A stretch of DNA of 64,000 nucleotides, from the NCBI GenBank assembly GCA_963718405.1, contig CAVQYZ010000001.1, positions 682,001 through 746,000 of the forward strand. The letters run 5' to 3'. Positions 25,373-33,569 of the stretch are shown here, one piece after another; the first letter of the stretch is position 1; each line of letters opens with the position of its first letter. The notes below the pieces were generated by a model, which saw only the letters and a program-made list of their open reading frames with translations, did no database searches and was not told the DNA's origin. The translations under genes and the position numbers were made by a program. Origin of the DNA: Bog-756 sp963718405 (lineage in GTDB: Bacteria > Actinomycetota > Acidimicrobiia > Acidimicrobiales > RAAP-2).

Positions 25373-26527
25373 TCAGGACAGATTGGCGGCAGCGAACTGC
25401 CCCGTCTGCAGGATGCCCTTCCGCTCCAGCATCACTTTCAGATCATGGGAGTTGGTTGCGGTAGCCATGGCCTCAGCCAGATCGATGGTGCCATCCGCGA
25501 TCAGCCCCACCAATGACTGGTCGAAGGTCAGCATCCCGTAGTACTCGCCCTCGGCCACGATGCCCTCAATATCGGCCGTAAGCATCGGATCGACGATCGC
25601 CTGCTGGATCCTCCCGTTGACCACCAGAAGCTCGAGCACCGGCACCCGGCTCTTCCCGTCGGCAGTGGGAATCAGCCGCTGACAGATGATGCCCTTGAGC
25701 GATCCGGCCAGGCTGACCCGTACCTGAGTCTGCTGGTGGGGAGGGAAGAAGTCCACGATTCGGTTGATCGTCTCGGTGGCATTGATGGTGTGGAGTGTCG
25801 AGAACACCAAGTGACCGGTCTCCGCCGCGGTGAGAGCGGCCGACACCGTCTCCATGTCCCGCATCTCACCCACGAGGATCACATCTGGGTCCTGCCTCAG
25901 CACCACTCGCATGGCCGACGGGAAGGACTCGGTGTCGAACCCCACCTCGCGCTGATCGATGGCGGCCAAGTCGTCGGTGTGCAGGTACTCCACCGGATCT
26001 TCGATGGTGACGATGTGACACGAACGAACGTGGTTGATGTGGTCGATCATGGCCGCCAGCGTGGTGGTCTTGCCCGAACCTGTGGGGCCGGTCACGAGGA
26101 CGAGACCGCGCATTTCCTCGGCGAGACGAGTGACCACTTCAGGCAGACCCAGCTCGCTGACCGAGGTCGCTCCGGACCGAACGCGACGCATGGCCAGAGC
26201 GGCTGAACCTCGCTGGTAGTACGCATTCACCCGGAATCGCCCGGTTCCGTGCAGGCTGTAAGCGAAGTCGACCTCATGCTTGTCGTGGAAGGTCTGGAGG
26301 ATGGCCGGTTCCATGATGGACTCGGCCAAGGCCAGTGTCTCCTCGGCCGTGAAGGACGGCTCGTCGTCGAGGCTCCGAAGCGCTCCGGCGATGCGCATCC
26401 GCGGGGGAGCGCCTGCCTTGATGTGCAGATCCGAACCATCGAGTTCGGCTAGCAGCATGAGAAATCGATCGAGGTCGCCTTTGTCCACGGAGTATTCTAC
26501 GGGCAGGTGTGGCGCGTTAGCGAGCAT
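25373..26527 (-). CDS. pilT: PilT-type retraction ATPase paralogue
   Basis: The 384-residue hexameric ATPase is of the pilus-retraction type. The N-terminal domain has Gly-Ser-Asp-Leu-His-Ile-Lys. Walker A (Gly-Pro-Thr-Gly-Ser-Gly-Lys-Thr) is at 147-154, the Asp box follows Ile-Glu-Asp-Pro-Val-Glu-Tyr, Walker B Val-Ile-Leu-Val-Gly-Glu is near 216-221, and the His box contains Thr-Gly-His-Leu-Val-Phe. The canonical C-terminal AIRNLIRE element of PilT is replaced by Val-Asn-Gly-Arg-Ile-Gln-Gln-Ala-Ile-Val, closer to PilU-like paralogues. A second, more canonical PilT is encoded at 34.7-36.4 kb. It lies upstream of pilMN-pilO on the same strand, with a 232-base gap. Confidence 0.9.
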   Translation of the reverse strand: MLANAPHLPVEYSVDKGDLDRFLMLLAELDGSDLHIKAGAPPRMRIAGALRSLDDEPSFTAEETLALAESIMEPAILQTFHDKHEVDFAYSLHGTGRFRVNAYYQRGSAALAMRRVRSGATSVSELGLPEVVTRLAEEMRGLVLVTGPTGSGKTTTLAAMIDHINHVRSCHIVTIEDPVEYLHTDDLAAIDQREVGFDTESFPSAMRVVLRQDPDVILVGEMRDMETVSAALTAAETGHLVFSTLHTINATETINRIVDFFPPHQQTQVRVSLAGSLKGIICQRLIPTADGKSRVPVLELLVVNGRIQQAIVDPMLTADIEGIVAEGEYYGMLTFDQSLVGLIADGTIDLAEAMATATNSHDLKVMLERKGILQTGQFAAANLS

Positions 26528-26616
26528 TTCGTGCAGACACCCGAATATAGGGCTGGCCGGAGCGCAAGCTCACTTTGTCGGCCGGACCCTTATTGCGCCG
26601 AGTTCCTCCCAGCTGA

Positions 26617-27015
26617 CTACGGCGAGGGCGCCTTGGCCACTTTAGGCTGGGTACCGCCCCCCGATGACCCATCAGAAGTGGCCGCAGGTGTGGCCGGCTT
26701 CGGCGATGCGGCTTTGGAGTCGTCGGATTTCGACGGCTCCTTCTTCTCCGTGCCGGTGCCTTCGCTGGTACTCGACCCCTCGGACCCTGACGGAGCTGAT
26801 GACTCCTTCTCCTTTTTGGCGGGGCCGCCGTTTCGACTGTCCGTTTTGTAGAAGCCACTCCCCTTGAAGACGATCCCCACGTTGCCGAAGACCTTGGTTA
26901 CCGGTGACCCGCAGGTGGGACAGGAGGTCAGGGCATCGTCCTGGAAGGACTGCACGACATCAAAGTTCTTGTCGCAGTGTGCGCATCTGTACTCATAGGT
27001 GGGCAAGCCGGCCAT
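26617..27015 (-). CDS. FmdB-family zinc ribbon protein
   Basis: The 132-residue protein begins with a FmdB/CxxC_CxxC_SSSS-type zinc ribbon: Tyr-Glu-Tyr-Arg-Cys-x-x-Cys near residue 10, then Cys-Pro-Thr-Cys near 32, followed by Phe-Lys-Gly-Ser-Gly-Phe-Tyr-Lys-Thr-Asp. The C-terminal half is a low-complexity Ser/Glu/Pro/Lys tail. The role is uncertain; members are linked to putative regulation of C1 metabolism, without firm evidence. It is divergent from moaC, with about 110 shared bases. Confidence 0.88.
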   Translation of the reverse strand: MAGLPTYEYRCAHCDKNFDVVQSFQDDALTSCPTCGSPVTKVFGNVGIVFKGSGFYKTDSRNGGPAKKEKESSAPSGSEGSSTSEGTGTEKKEPSKSDDSKAASPKPATPAATSDGSSGGGTQPKVAKAPSP

Positions 27016-27125
27016 CCTCTCGGTCCGTAGAGTGGTCTCATTGGCAGTCTACTTGAGAGAGTGCCAGGTCCGTCCTGGGTTCCCCGGTCCCGTACACTGA
27101 AGGCCGTGATGAATGGGACTCTCTC

Positions 27126-27611
27126 ATGACCGACCGGAGCCTGAGCCACCTGGACCCGTTCAGCGGCACGCGGATGGTGGATGTGTCGCCCAAGGAGGCC
27201 ACCCACCGCCGGGCCCTGGCCCGATGCAAGGTGGCCATGAAGCCCGAGACCACCGCCCAAGTGGCCAATAACGCCATCACCAAGGGGGATGTGCTGGCCG
27301 CGGCCCGAGTGGCCGGCATCCAGGCAGCCAAGCGGACGGCGGATCTGGTGCCCATGTGCCATCCGCTCCTGGTCGGAGCGGTCCACGTTGACTTCACCAT
27401 TGGGGACGATTACGTGGAGGTCGAGGCCAAGGTGGAGGCCGTCGATCGCACCGGGGTGGAGATGGAGGCCATGACGGCATGTGCTGTGGCTGCGCTGACG
27501 GTCTACGACATGTGTAAGACCACCGACAGGACCATGAGCATCGGCGAGCTGATGCTCTGGGAGAAGACCGGTGGGAGCTCGGGCATGTGGAAGCGGGATC
27601 CCCTCCTGTAG
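27126..27611 (+). CDS. moaC: Cyclic pyranopterin monophosphate synthase MoaC
   Basis: MoaC makes cyclic pyranopterin monophosphate from 3',8-cyclo-7,8-dihydro-GTP in molybdenum cofactor synthesis, in the cytosol. The 161-residue length is normal. Conserved signatures are visible: Met-Val-Asp-Val-Ser at the start, Lys-Gly-Asp-Val-Leu-Ala-Ala-Ala-Arg-Val-Ala-Gly-Ile, Leu-Val-Pro-Met-Cys-His-Pro-Leu, and Glu-Ala-Met-Thr-Ala-Cys with Asp-Met-Cys-Lys. Catalytic Lys and Asp positions therefore look intact. No other moa gene is adjacent. Confidence 0.96.
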   Translation: MTDRSLSHLDPFSGTRMVDVSPKEATHRRALARCKVAMKPETTAQVANNAITKGDVLAAARVAGIQAAKRTADLVPMCHPLLVGAVHVDFTIGDDYVEVEAKVEAVDRTGVEMEAMTACAVAALTVYDMCKTTDRTMSIGELMLWEKTGGSSGMWKRDPLL

Positions 27612-27656
27612 TCGATGCACTGAGACTCCGCCGCTCGGTGAGCTGGGACCGGACGG

Positions 27657-28052
27657 CTACTTTGAGCGGCGAAAGCGCTTCCTCGGCTTGGATGAGGTGA
27701 AATCGGGGGCCATCGGGGCCTCTCGAGCGGGAGGCAGTGATTGGTCCGATGGCTCTGGTCCGTCCGCTTGTGCCTGCTCGTCCTCGACCTCCCCTTGGAC
27801 GACAGTGCGGCCGGCAGCCCCGAGTACATCCTTCACCATCGCCGCCGATGCGGCGTAGTCATTGCGGGAGGCCTCCAGTCGGGCTATTGCCTCGGGCGTC
27901 GGAGGTGGAGGAGGTACGGCGTCGTCCTGGTCGCTGCCAGCGAATCGATCGGGCTCTCGTGAGCCCCTGCGCTCCCGCCACTGATTCGCATCCATGGGGC
28001 CGGTGTACCTCTCGAGGAATGGGGACAAGGGACTCTGCGACCACAAGGCCAT
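27657..28052 (-). CDS. Pro/charged-rich hypothetical protein
   Basis: The 131-residue product is mostly low complexity: a proline run after Asp-Asp-Ala-Val, one helical stretch (Ala-Ile-Ala-Arg-Leu-Glu-Ala-Ser), and a basic C-terminus of Lys/Arg/Ser. No known domain is seen. A second ATG at 27995 would give a shorter form starting Met-Asp-Ala-Asn-Gln-Trp. It lies tail to tail with moaC. Confidence 0.5.
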   Translation of the reverse strand: MALWSQSPLSPFLERYTGPMDANQWRERRGSREPDRFAGSDQDDAVPPPPPTPEAIARLEASRNDYAASAAMVKDVLGAAGRTVVQGEVEDEQAQADGPEPSDQSLPPAREAPMAPDFTSSKPRKRFRRSK

Positions 28053-28146
28053 ACCGAGTCCAGCCTACAGGCAGTGCCCGGCTGATCGGTCCTGATCTCA
28101 CCACTAAGGCCCGAGGGTTGAAGGCCTTCCTGATTCCAGTCGAGAT

Positions 28147-28443
28147 TCAGCCGCGGACGGCGGAACGCAAGTCTCGGAGCGACAATTCTGAAGTCGCCTC
28201 GCCACCACACTGAGAACAGTGCTCGACGTGTCGCCAGCTGCGGAGTAGGCGGGTGCCCTCAGGGTTGAGCAGAACCACGAACGACTCTGACAAGGGATCG
28301 ATCTCGACGCCGTAGCAGGCCTGCCACTCCGTTGAGGCAGGGCTGGTGCGATGTTCGGAGCCCTTTACGACGCGACGGAAGCGGGAGTTCTCCATGTCGA
28401 TGATCCATGTGCTGTGGCACGACTCAATGATGATCTGTTCCAC
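28147..28443 (-). CDS. Small hypothetical protein with Cys pair
   Basis: The 98-residue protein has an N-terminal beta-like segment with Cys-His-Ser-Thr-Trp-Ile, a Phe-Val-Val-Leu-Leu-Asn strand and a near-C-terminal His-Cys-Ser-Gln-Cys-Gly-Gly, which could bind a metal with a further ligand. It is compact and non-repetitive, so probably real. No family is recognised. Confidence 0.55.
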   Translation of the reverse strand: MEQIIIESCHSTWIIDMENSRFRRVVKGSEHRTSPASTEWQACYGVEIDPLSESFVVLLNPEGTRLLRSWRHVEHCSQCGGEATSELSLRDLRSAVRG

Positions 28444-28596
28444 GAACTCAGTATCCCATGAATTGATGAGACGGAAACCTCGAAATCATTTCGGTTGAGT
28501 GACAGTTGGTGCCCCGGCCGTTGACTCCGGATCCCGCTTGGTGGCGTAGAATCCGTGGTAAGAGTCCCTTTGAACAGCGGAAAACGTCAGAGGGAT

Positions 28597-30189
28597 TCAA
28601 TTATCAGCGAGATTCGTTGTCGGCACCCAGACATCCACCGTGGTCCCCCCGCCCTTCGAAGAGTGGATCCGGAGCTTTGACTGAATCAACCGGGCTCGTT
28701 CGCTCATCCCGGGCAATCCCAGAGATTCGCCGGCACCTCCCGAGTCTGCTGGGGTCTCAAATCCCACCCCGTCGTCCCTCACCAGGAGCCGGACGCCCTG
28801 CTGGTCGAAGTTGAGTCCAACCGCCACTCGCTGGGCCTCAGCGTGACGCTCAATGTTGGAGATGGCTTCCTGGGCGATGCGAAATAGGGCCAGTTCGACT
28901 GAAGGACGCAGTCGTCGTTCGTCGCCGGTGACGCCGAACGACGTTTTGAACTGCTGACGTTCTCCGGCCTCGGTCAGTATCTGGTTGATCGAAGCCACCA
29001 GTCCCAGATCGTCGAGGATTGAGGGCCGGAGGCCCTTGGCGATGGAGCGCAACTCGGCCACGGTGTCTTCGGCAATGGCTCGCAATTCGGAGGGGCGGAG
29101 CCCTCCGTGAGTGTGATCGGACACAGCGTCCATGGAGTCGATCTGTCGGCACAGATGGATGAGGCTTTGTACCGGACCGTCGTGGATCTCCTGGGCGATG
29201 TGCCGCCGCTCCTCTTCCTGGCCCGACACGACCCGGGCCGCGAAGGCCTCCATCAGGTCGTGGCGGCGTGTTTCTGCCGTGACGTCCTCGAACACGATCT
29301 GCATCCGGGTCCCGTCACCCGAACCCCCGAGCATGGTTGCGCTCGGCCGGTATAAGGCGGGATGGCCCTGGACCTCGAAGGCCACCGGCTCCACCAGGTC
29401 GGCGTCGCCGGGTTGATCATCTTGGCCAGCGGAAAGCGGGAGCCGGGCGGAAATGAGCCGGGTGAGGATGTGGCTGGACGCCACGGGACCGATCACGTCC
29501 ACCAGACGAATCGGTAGCCCAGAGGCGCGGCCTCGGTTGGTCGATGGAGTAAACGTCCGCTGAGCGGAGAGGTTGGTCTCCACCACGTATCCATTTCCGT
29601 CGACGATCAGGATTGGCGCCTGGTTGGAGTAGAAGAGGTCTCGGTAGAGAGTTTCCGCTCGTTGGTGCGCTTCTTGGGCCGATTCGGCGATGCGTCGGGC
29701 ATCCCGTTCAGACGAGACCCGTTGACCCACGAGGGCCGCCAGGGCGTCGAGTAGGACCACCTGGGCTAACTCCGCCCACGCCGCGACATAGTTGTGATTG
29801 ACCAGCGCGGTGAGGAAGCGGGGAACGGCCAGCATCGTCACCCAGCCGGCGGTCACGAGTGCTCCGTCCAGCCCGTAGTTGAGGGTGCCATAGATCACCG
29901 GCACGACGAAAAGTTCCACGGTTGAGAACTCGACCGCGGGTGACGTTGCATCGAGATGGAACGTCACGGTGGCCGCCAGGCGAATCAGATACAGCGCCAG
30001 AATGATGAACTGCAGGATCCAGAATCGCGAATTCGTCCACGGTTTCTGATTGGCCGTCTTCCGGGCCGAAGGCTGGTTCCTGGCCCGGGGACGCGGCGGA
30101 TCAATCTGTGGAGCCGGTTCGTCGGTCTGCCGGGGAACGCCAGGGCCCTGTGGCAGGTTCTCGGCCCCGAAGACGGCCGTTTTGCTCAC
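28597..30189 (-). CDS. Sensor histidine kinase (HisKA_3 type) with membrane and PAS domains
   Basis: The protein of about 530 residues has an N-terminal Pro/Arg-rich stretch, four or so membrane helices (about residues 60-165 from the chosen GTG), a coiled segment, a PAS-like sensor domain, then HisKA_3 dimerisation with the phospho-acceptor His in Gln-Glu-Ile-His-Asp-Gly-Pro-Val-Gln. The HATPase domain shows the N box Glu-Ala-Ile-Ser-Asn-Ile-Glu-Arg-His and G1 box Asp-Asp-Gly-Val-Gly-Phe. This NarX/DesK type pairs with NarL-type regulators, and one is encoded just upstream. The start is uncertain: GTG at 30189 lies in a GTGA that could overlap the regulator's stop if one base were wrong; the open frame runs to 30330. 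Confidence 0.85.
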   Translation of the reverse strand: MSKTAVFGAENLPQGPGVPRQTDEPAPQIDPPRPRARNQPSARKTANQKPWTNSRFWILQFIILALYLIRLAATVTFHLDATSPAVEFSTVELFVVPVIYGTLNYGLDGALVTAGWVTMLAVPRFLTALVNHNYVAAWAELAQVVLLDALAALVGQRVSSERDARRIAESAQEAHQRAETLYRDLFYSNQAPILIVDGNGYVVETNLSAQRTFTPSTNRGRASGLPIRLVDVIGPVASSHILTRLISARLPLSAGQDDQPGDADLVEPVAFEVQGHPALYRPSATMLGGSGDGTRMQIVFEDVTAETRRHDLMEAFAARVVSGQEEERRHIAQEIHDGPVQSLIHLCRQIDSMDAVSDHTHGGLRPSELRAIAEDTVAELRSIAKGLRPSILDDLGLVASINQILTEAGERQQFKTSFGVTGDERRLRPSVELALFRIAQEAISNIERHAEAQRVAVGLNFDQQGVRLLVRDDGVGFETPADSGGAGESLGLPGMSERARLIQSKLRIHSSKGGGTTVDVWVPTTNLADN

Positions 30190-30922
30190 GGGAGGGGATC
30201 CGTGCTGGTTGATCCCGACCGAAGAGACTGCTGGCCAGGGCAAAGTGCACCAACTCCGTCCGGGAGGCAATGCCGAGTTTGTCGAATATGTGATTGAGAT
30301 GGCCCTCGACGGTCCTCGGGCTGATCGCAAGTTGCCGGGCGATAGCCTTGTTGGACATGCCCCGGGAGACCAGCCGTACCACCTCTTGCTCGCGCACGGT
30401 GAGGTGAGATTGGTCTGTGCCCGGGCTGTCGCCCTTCTCGCCCCGGCCGGACGGCTGGATGTGTATCGGGTTCGAGCCGTCGCAGGCTGCTTCGATCGAC
30501 CGGATCAGGTCGTCGGCCGGCATGGTCTTGAGGAGGTAACCGGTGACGCCGGCCGCGAGCGCTGCTCTCACATAGTTCTCATCGTCATAGGCGGTAAGAA
30601 TCAAAACCTTGATTTTCGGAAAATCTGTGCCGATCCGGCGGGCCAGATCGATGCCGTTGATGGTCGGCAGCCTGATGTCGACCAGTACCAGTTCGGGGTC
30701 CGTCTCCTCGATGACCTGGAGGGCGGCCTCCCCGTCTCCGGCTTCACCGACGACGGAAAAGCCCGGGGCGTCCTCGAGGATGCGACGGGTCCCCGTCCGG
30801 AGTAACTCGTGATCGTCCACCACCACCACGCGGTGGGCGGTGCCGGGATCGGAAGCTCCCTCAGTCGGTGGCGGTGCCGGGCGGACCGCTGGTCCGAGGA
30901 TCGACCCTGCGCATTTGGCCAT
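30101..30922 (-). CDS. NarL/FixJ-type response regulator
   Basis: The 273-residue protein has an N-terminal Pro-rich stretch, then a receiver domain with the acidic pair Val-Val-Asp-Asp-His-Glu, the phospho-acceptor Asp in Leu-Val-Asp-Ile-Arg-Leu-Pro, and the conserved Thr-Ala-Tyr and Leu-Lys. The LuxR HTH follows: Leu-Thr-Val-Arg-Glu-Gln-Glu-Val-Val and Ser-Pro-Arg-Thr-Val-Glu-Gly-His. A C-terminal tail of about 35 residues has no family equivalent and lies over the kinase start, so the real stop may be earlier. ATG at 30922 was chosen because the frame upstream is the shadow of the peptidase gene. With the kinase it forms a two-component system beside the pilus genes. Confidence 0.88.
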   Translation of the reverse strand: MAKCAGSILGPAVRPAPPPTEGASDPGTAHRVVVVDDHELLRTGTRRILEDAPGFSVVGEAGDGEAALQVIEETDPELVLVDIRLPTINGIDLARRIGTDFPKIKVLILTAYDDENYVRAALAAGVTGYLLKTMPADDLIRSIEAACDGSNPIHIQPSGRGEKGDSPGTDQSHLTVREQEVVRLVSRGMSNKAIARQLAISPRTVEGHLNHIFDKLGIASRTELVHFALASSLFGRDQPARIPSREQNGRLRGREPATGPWRSPADRRTGSTD

Positions 30923-30932
30923 CGTAGATTCG

Positions 30933-31754
30933 TCACCACCCTGCGATGAGGGAGGCTGCCAAGGCCATGCCAAGGGCTGACACCAGCGGGGTGCCGAAGA
31001 GTGGCGGCGGTGGGCTACTCCCCTGGACAATTGCCCCACGGTCAGAGACCGGGCTCTGTCGCGAGAGAATCCAGACCCCGACCATGCACACCAGGTACGT
31101 GCCGACCCAGAAACACGCGCCCACGACGGCCGGGCCCAGGCCGAGCCCGCCGACCCAGCATCCAGCAACCAGTAGTTCGGACCGGCCGTGTCCACGGGGA
31201 TCGATGCACTCGGGGTCACGTCGTCGCAGCACCGCGTAGATGACGGCGGCGATCGCGCTCCCGATCAGTGAACCGACGACGATGCGCCAATGGTGATGCC
31301 ACCCGGCTCCGATGCCCACAATTACCAGGGCCAGGCCGGTGCCGGAGGCTGCGACGACCAGCGGCGAGCGCTGTCCGCCGTACTCGATGAGGGATACGGC
31401 CAGGGCAGCCGAGGCCAGAACGCAGTATGCCGCGGCCACTGCCGATCCGTTCCAGGCCCAGGTGACCAGGGCGAAGATGACGCCGGTAGACAGCTCGACC
31501 AGCGGGTAACGGATGGATATCGGGACGCGACACGTGTGGCATCGGCCACGGAGACCGACCCATGACGCCACGGGGATGTTCTCCCACCAGCTCAATTGCC
31601 GCCGACAGGTCGGGCAGAAGGATCGAGGGGAGGAGATGGAAAGGCCGATGGGCGCCCGGTAGACGACAACGTTGAGAAAGGATCCAACGAATACCCCGAT
31701 GATGCCGGCGAACAAGATCGTTAGAACCAGTAGTGAAACGCCGTCAGAGCTCAT
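30933..31754 (-). CDS. Prepilin peptidase homologue lacking catalytic Asp residues
   Basis: The 273-residue polytopic protein has the A24 prepilin-peptidase layout: Gly-Ser-Phe-Leu-Asn-Val-Val-Val-Tyr-Arg near residue 24, the cytoplasmic tetracysteine zinc loop (Cys-Pro-Thr-Cys and Cys-His-Thr-Cys) with Tyr-Pro-Leu-Val-Glu, then about six membrane segments. The first catalytic Asp, expected in Leu-Ile-Asp, is Glu in Ser-Leu-Ile-Glu-Tyr-Gly-Gly-Gln. The second, expected in Gly-x-Gly-Asp, reads Gly-His-Gly-Arg. Pre-pilin cleavage by this protein is therefore doubtful. The gene is divergent from pilB; the response regulator starts 10 bases after its stop. Confidence 0.85.
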   Translation of the reverse strand: MSSDGVSLLVLTILFAGIIGVFVGSFLNVVVYRAPIGLSISSPRSFCPTCRRQLSWWENIPVASWVGLRGRCHTCRVPISIRYPLVELSTGVIFALVTWAWNGSAVAAAYCVLASAALAVSLIEYGGQRSPLVVAASGTGLALVIVGIGAGWHHHWRIVVGSLIGSAIAAVIYAVLRRRDPECIDPRGHGRSELLVAGCWVGGLGLGPAVVGACFWVGTYLVCMVGVWILSRQSPVSDRGAIVQGSSPPPPLFGTPLVSALGMALAASLIAGW

Positions 31755-31932
31755 ACCGTGTATTCAACAGCCTTGAAACGGCAGACCGGTGCATCGCAGG
31801 TCACCGCTGCAAGGGGCATCGCACCGTTTCACGGAGTGGCATCACCTGGAGCGGTGGCGTCGGCGTGTCCGGCGTAGGAGCCAGAAGTTGGCGTAGGCAC
31901 CCTGAGGGCAGAAGGAGGGGCAGCGGCGGCCA

Positions 31933-33569
31933 GTGAGCAGGCGGGTTCTTCGTGCCTGGACCGAACATTTCGATTCGGATTCAATCTCAGGCTCCAGTCT
32001 GCCGATGAAGCGGATATGAGCGACGTGGACTCCATCCGCTGGATGGCCAGCGAACACGACCTCGAATTCGTCGACCTCGCAACCTACGGGGTCGATCCCG
32101 CCGCGGGAGAAATTATCCCAGAGTCCCTGGCCAGAGAGCACCATGTGGTGGCTATAAAGCGGAAAATTCGGAACTCCGGTGATCGCTACGTCCGATCCGG
32201 ACGACATTTCCGCCCAGGAGACGGTTCGGGCCACGATCGGTCGCGATTTCATCTCCGTGGTGGCCACTGATCTTCAGATTGACGAGTACTTGGACCGCCT
32301 CTTCGGGAACGGGCAGGCGGCAGTCACGGCCGACGATGCTCTGGTCACGGTCGAGGAATCCTCACCCCCGACCAGCCGTCAGAGTCCAAAGGACCGATCG
32401 TCTTCTCCTGCTGACCGAGCCTCGGATGAGCCCGCCGGCACCGGCCTGGAAGGGCTCACCACCTCGGAGCCAGTGGCCGATGAGCCAGGGCCGACTCCGG
32501 CCAACGGAAAGACGCGGCGGGCACAAGATCAGTCCAAGGCCAAGGCTCGAAAGCCCAGGGCCAACACGGGCCCGAAGGCGTCGAACTCCATTGAAGGGCA
32601 GGAGCCTGCACCGAAACCGGCGTCTCCGGTCGACGAGAGCCAGGCAGGTGGCCTCAGTGCTCAGGACCCCGACACCGCAGATGTGGAGGAATCGACACTC
32701 CACCAATACACCTCGACGTCGCTTGACGATCCCGGATCCTCTGCGCTCCCCTCCGTCGAGGAGCTGGAATCGTCAACCGCCGCTGAAGGAAACGGCACGC
32801 TTCAGGCGGCAACGAACCTCTTGCCGGAGTTTGCCGCCGCCGAGGAGCCCCGGATGTCTTGCCGCAGGCTCCGCCCCCGCCTCCGGTGGTCGACGAATTG
32901 GCCGAGTTGGCCCGATCGGTGCAGGAGGAACCAACCGAAGTCGGTTCTGACTCGACCACGATGGCCGCCGATCTGGTGGCCGAAGCGGTGGCGACGTTCC
33001 AAGAGCAGCAGGGTGAAGAGGAACGCCACGAAGACAGTGGCCTCGACGCCTCGCCGGGGACTTCGCTCTTCCCGCCTCTGGCAAAGAGCCTGGTTGACGG
33101 CGGAAGGGTCTCTCTCGAGGATATGGAGAAGGTCCTGGAGGAGCACTACCGCTCGGGAGCCAGCATCGCCCGAATCCTAACCGCACAGAAGTTGGTGACC
33201 GAAGCCGATCTCATGTGGGGAATGGCCGAGGAAATGGGTCTCGACTTCGTCGATCTCGACATTGCCGGTGTCGATTTCACCGAGGCCGGAAGCATCCCCG
33301 AGGCCACCGCCCGTCATCACAACGTGCTGGTGATCGGTACCAACGACGGGACGCCAGTAGTGGCAGCATCGAACCCCACCGATGTGTTCGCCATGGACGA
33401 CCTCCGCACCATCATGGGTCGCAATTTCATGGTCGTGGTGGCGACGCGGACCCAGATCACCGCCTACATCGGCAAAGTGTTCAACAGTGGCGGTGACGCC
33501 GCTGATATGGCCATGGAGGCTTCGCTCGGGTTCGACGGATCGAACTCCGACAAGGTCGATGACATCCAA
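31933..33569 (+). pseudogene. pilB: pilB 5' part (MshEN domains), broken into several frames
   Basis: Conserved PilB/GspE-type sequence continues here through three reading frames. A first MshEN domain appears at 31963-32300 (Asp-Leu-Glu-Phe-Val-Asp-Leu, then Pro-Asp-Asp-Ile-Ser-Ala-Gln in another frame), followed by a Pro/Glu/Ser-rich linker and a second MshEN domain at 32980-33480 (Ala-Lys-Ser-Leu-Val-Asp-Gly and Leu-Asp-Phe-Val-Asp-Leu). Frame changes fall near 31990, 32162, 32848 and 33570. GTG at 31933 is a possible start, but the N-terminus is unsure. MshEN domains often bind c-di-GMP. Since conserved sequence resumes at once after each break, base-calling errors are the likely cause; real decay cannot be excluded. 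Confidence 0.7.

Noticed and set aside
30923..31219. N-terminal extension of the response regulator
   Set aside because: The 99 extra codons lie over the prepilin-peptidase gene and have no receiver-like sequence; ATG at 30922 fits the family.
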